Source of the DNA: Nautilus pompilius
Lineage: Eukaryota; Mollusca; Cephalopoda; Nautilida; Nautilidae
Assembly: GCA_018389105.1 (NCBI GenBank)
Contig: JACATO010000933.1
Coordinates: forward strand, 682,001 to 746,000
Reading direction: 5' to 3'
Length of the DNA: 64,000 bases
The notes under the pieces were generated by a model, which saw only the letters and a list, made by a program, of their open reading frames with translations, did no database searches and was not told the DNA's origin. A program made the translations under genes and the position numbers. Shown here in pieces: positions 61,710 through 64,000 of the stretch (positions are counted from its first letter, which is position 1; the number at the start of each line of letters is the position of its first letter).

Positions 61710-61959
61710 CGGGGAACTATGTTGTTTATTACTGTTTCCTCACCAACTAAACTAAAGCGTTCGCCAGCTCTTTAGCTTCTGCTGTAAGTCCTCAACTGAC
61801 AGCTGCCTTTATCTACGTTCATGTTTTTAGATAAGGGAAAATAAACATCCGGAAAATTTAAAGGATCCCCACCCAAGACTTTGTAAGCTCTGAACACGGA
61901 AAGAAACCGTGTCAATGCTGCTAAAGTCACGTACTGTTATCGTTCGGCGTACTGAATTA

Positions 61960-62160
61960 TTTTATTTCCTATTATCGTTTATTCTAATCTCTAGTATTTC
62001 CTTCCTTTTTGGAATTATACACGACAGCATCTCCACAACCAGCACGTAAACTATAACGCTTAGAGGGTAACCCTGTTGTATTCCTCTGGAAGGTTTAAAA
62101 TATGCAAACGCAAAACCGTTCTGACTAATATGTTTCTGGGTGTCTGTATAGCATATACAG
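61960..62160 (-). mobile_element. LINE reverse-transcriptase fragment
   Basis: The minus strand reads FKPSRGIQQGYPLSVIVYVL then VVEMLSCII, matching the RT motif (F.L.RGVRQGCPLSP.LF.L..E.L). The preceding phrase HISQNGFAFAYF fits the family's xxNGxxSxxF. About 70 codons are open. The rest of the LINE is absent, and it abuts the Tc1 remnant to its right. Confidence 0.75.
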
Positions 62161-63190
62161 TAATGGAAATAATTATGGAAACACGCACCGGATATCCACA
62201 AATACTGAGTAATTGCACCTGAGAGTCATATATAATACATGCACATTACATTATTACTTTATGTATACAAAGAAATGGTTACGTTATAAAGTGCATTATT
62301 ATTTGGTATATGAGCCCTTTCTTTATATAGACCATCACAGCTTATTTCATGCTCCCATACAGGTTATCAGTGTATGACTGTAGACTGTTGTTACAAGTAT
62401 CCTGTAGCACTTTTCACAATTCATCTAAGGTTTTTGTTTGTCGTTTGACTTTCACAGTCTCAGTGATGTTTATATCAGGACTTTGTGAGTGTTCCATCAG
62501 ATAGATTTTCACCACAATAGCTGTATGCTTAGGGTCACTGTCATGTTGGAAGATGAATCTACACACAATGAGATGTTTTCCCGGAGAACCTGCCTATACA
62601 CGTGAACATTTAGTATACCTCCAATTTTATGCAAATCCCTAACACATGCAGCCTCACATTAGTATTGATTCATCCTTATACTTCACTGTAGCTGATGTAC
62701 ATCGACTGTTATATCGCTTTCTGGTTCACCTTTAAACAAACCGCTGTTGATTATTTTCAAACATCTCAAACCCGTATAGAGCACCTTCTTCCAGGTTTGG
62801 TCATCCCACCATTTCATTTCTGTTGCTAATTTTAGCCTTTTTGTTTGGTTTGCTTCTCATCAAATGTTTTCGAGCAGCTATACATCTATTGAGACCACTT
62901 TGCACTAATGTGCATCTTACTGTTCTTGAAGAAACATTAACACTCCTACTTGCAACTAGGTCATTTACAAGATCTCTGCTCGCCTATCACCTAGTGGAAA
63001 TACCCTGAGGTACTTAAAATCACTTTTGGAGAGTTTGGGCTTTCTTCTTTGACATTGTCAGCAGCACCAGTTTCCGTAGCTTCCTCCGATTCTTGCATAC
63101 TGCTCTTTCTGAGATATGAAGTCGGACCGCATGTAATAGCCTTTACTAGCCAAGATTTTGATTTTTGTACACTTTCCACGTGTTATTTCT
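62155..63190 (-). mobile_element. Tc1-like transposon remnant
   Basis: The minus strand carries VQKSKSWLVKAITCGPTSYL (63,170-63,110), the Tc1 HTH/linker region. FQHDSDPKHTAIVVKIYLMEHSQSPDIN lies near 62,560-62,470 (shown in part: DSDPKHTA), matching the second catalytic motif followed by the SPDxNPIE region. The left terminus TACAGTAATGGAAATAATTA (62,157-62,176) suits a Tc1 TIR after a TA. Frames are interrupted, and no right terminal repeat was confirmed. Confidence 0.75.
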
Positions 63191-63239
63191 TCCCAGGAGC
63201 CCAACGATATCGCTGTCTGTACTTTTGATCCTGTGATCC

Positions 63240-63810
63240 CAGAGACACTTCCAAATACTTCTGAAAGAGACCCCTGTCAAAGTCAGACCTCAGATAAGTA
63301 GAATAATCACGCCGAGCGAGTTAAAGGTTGTGCGCTAATCTAAAAGAGTGTCCACGTTTAAGTAAAACATTGTATGTATAATTTTGAAGTGTGTTAATAT
63401 GTTCCACAAAAAGTTAGAATAAATTTTATTTGATAATTGTGATTACGAATTCACCAATTTTAATCTAGTGGCCATGTTAAAGCCGCGGTACGGACAAACC
63501 GGCAACACTCTTGTATAGCGCTTCCAATTATCTTATTTAAAAAAAAATGAAATATGAATGTACAAGTCTAGCAGAAGCTATTAAAAATAACTCCACTATA
63601 GAACTGGCAAAGACTAAAGCATAGACTATTTATACGGTTATCACAAACCTCTTTAATTTACATTGAATTGCTCTGTGGTTATTTATAACGGCTGCAATGA
63701 AATTATCTCTTAGACTTTTTGAAATTAATTTTTCTTTCAAACCACCTGTCAAAATTCCCAGATTTAATGTGTTCTTATTTCTGAAAGTAGCAAGAGATGT
63801 GATGCAACTC
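63240..63810 (+). mobile_element. Second 3' end / LTR-like fossil of the same Gypsy family
   Basis: Collinear with 9,960-10,566. It shares the end of the coding region (TCAAAGTCAGACCT) and then LTR-like blocks TTTATTTGATAATT, GCCATGTTA and GTTCTTATTTCTGAA. No other part of a Gypsy element is visible beside it, so it is a truncated fossil. Divergence between the two is high, implying separate old insertions. Confidence 0.65.
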
Positions 63811-64000
63811 TACCCTTAAAGTGAAGCACTACATACTTTCGTTGTGGAATAGCATGGGTTAACAAAGACGACTGATCCGTCTTACGTTACGGTCAAATAC
63901 CGTAATCACCATTCTCCATAAGCACTAATCAGAGAGAGAGAGAGAGAAAAGGAAGGTCGGGTAGCTTTTGATGTCTGAGAGTTATCACAATCATTTTGTC
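63811..64000. other. Window end, nothing recognised
   Basis: Contains a short GA repeat (63,931-63,947) and no supported feature. Confidence 0.4.

Noticed and set aside
1-64000. CRISPR arrays, rRNA or intact tRNA genes
   Set aside because: None seen; the window is eukaryotic and no direct-repeat array or full tRNA cloverleaf was found.

Overview
This 64 kb window is nuclear DNA from an animal. It is AT-rich, CpG-poor outside a few islands, and its genes are split by GT/AG introns. The density of Tc1/mariner, hAT, pogo/Tigger and Ty3/Gypsy remnants, plus one tRNA-like SINE, suggests an invertebrate, plausibly a mollusc. That placement is inference; nothing here fixes the species.

Two host genes can be read completely. 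SC5D (+, coding 39,788-42,843, three coding exons, 292 aa) is the ER lathosterol oxidase/C5-sterol desaturase, with all three histidine boxes and a C-terminal KKXX signal. PEX19 (-, coding 59,370 down to 48,113, eight coding exons in phase, 333 aa) is the peroxisomal membrane-protein chaperone, with its PEX3-binding helix and a C-terminal CaaX box (CSLM). They are convergent, separated by about 5 kb of transposon debris. A third gene, RAD51C (-), is partial. Two good exons (24,228-24,359 and 26,592-26,725) encode the middle of the RecA-like core, and a third (28,188-28,293) is recognisable but has a damaged reading frame. No Walker A exon or C-terminal exons were found. A possible further minus-strand gene lies at 34.6-37.9 kb and would share a CpG-rich bidirectional promoter with SC5D.

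Layout. 1-18.8 kb: no host gene recognised. It holds a hAT MITE, a Ty3/Gypsy fossil (about 4.4-10.6 kb) with a hAT transposon nested in it, two copies of an unnamed element with inverted terminal repeats on either side of the Gypsy, a Tigger fragment and retroelement-like debris. 18.8-24 kb: a ZBED-like hAT transposase under an unexplained CpG island, and a well-preserved mariner. 24-38 kb: RAD51C exons with hAT, SINE, Tigger and Tc1 remnants. 38-43 kb: SC5D. 43-48 kb: Tc1 and hAT remnants. 48-60 kb: PEX19, with hAT and Tc1 remnants in its introns. 60-64 kb: a MITE, a nested hairpin, LINE and Tc1 fragments, and a second 3' end of the same Gypsy family.

The most interesting item is the repeated element of about 1.25 kb (2.6-3.85 kb and 10.78-12.06 kb). 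Both copies have inverted terminal repeats with similar sequence and encode the same uncharacterised protein (motif DEHGERFHQD...DYCW), which resembles no transposase I can name.
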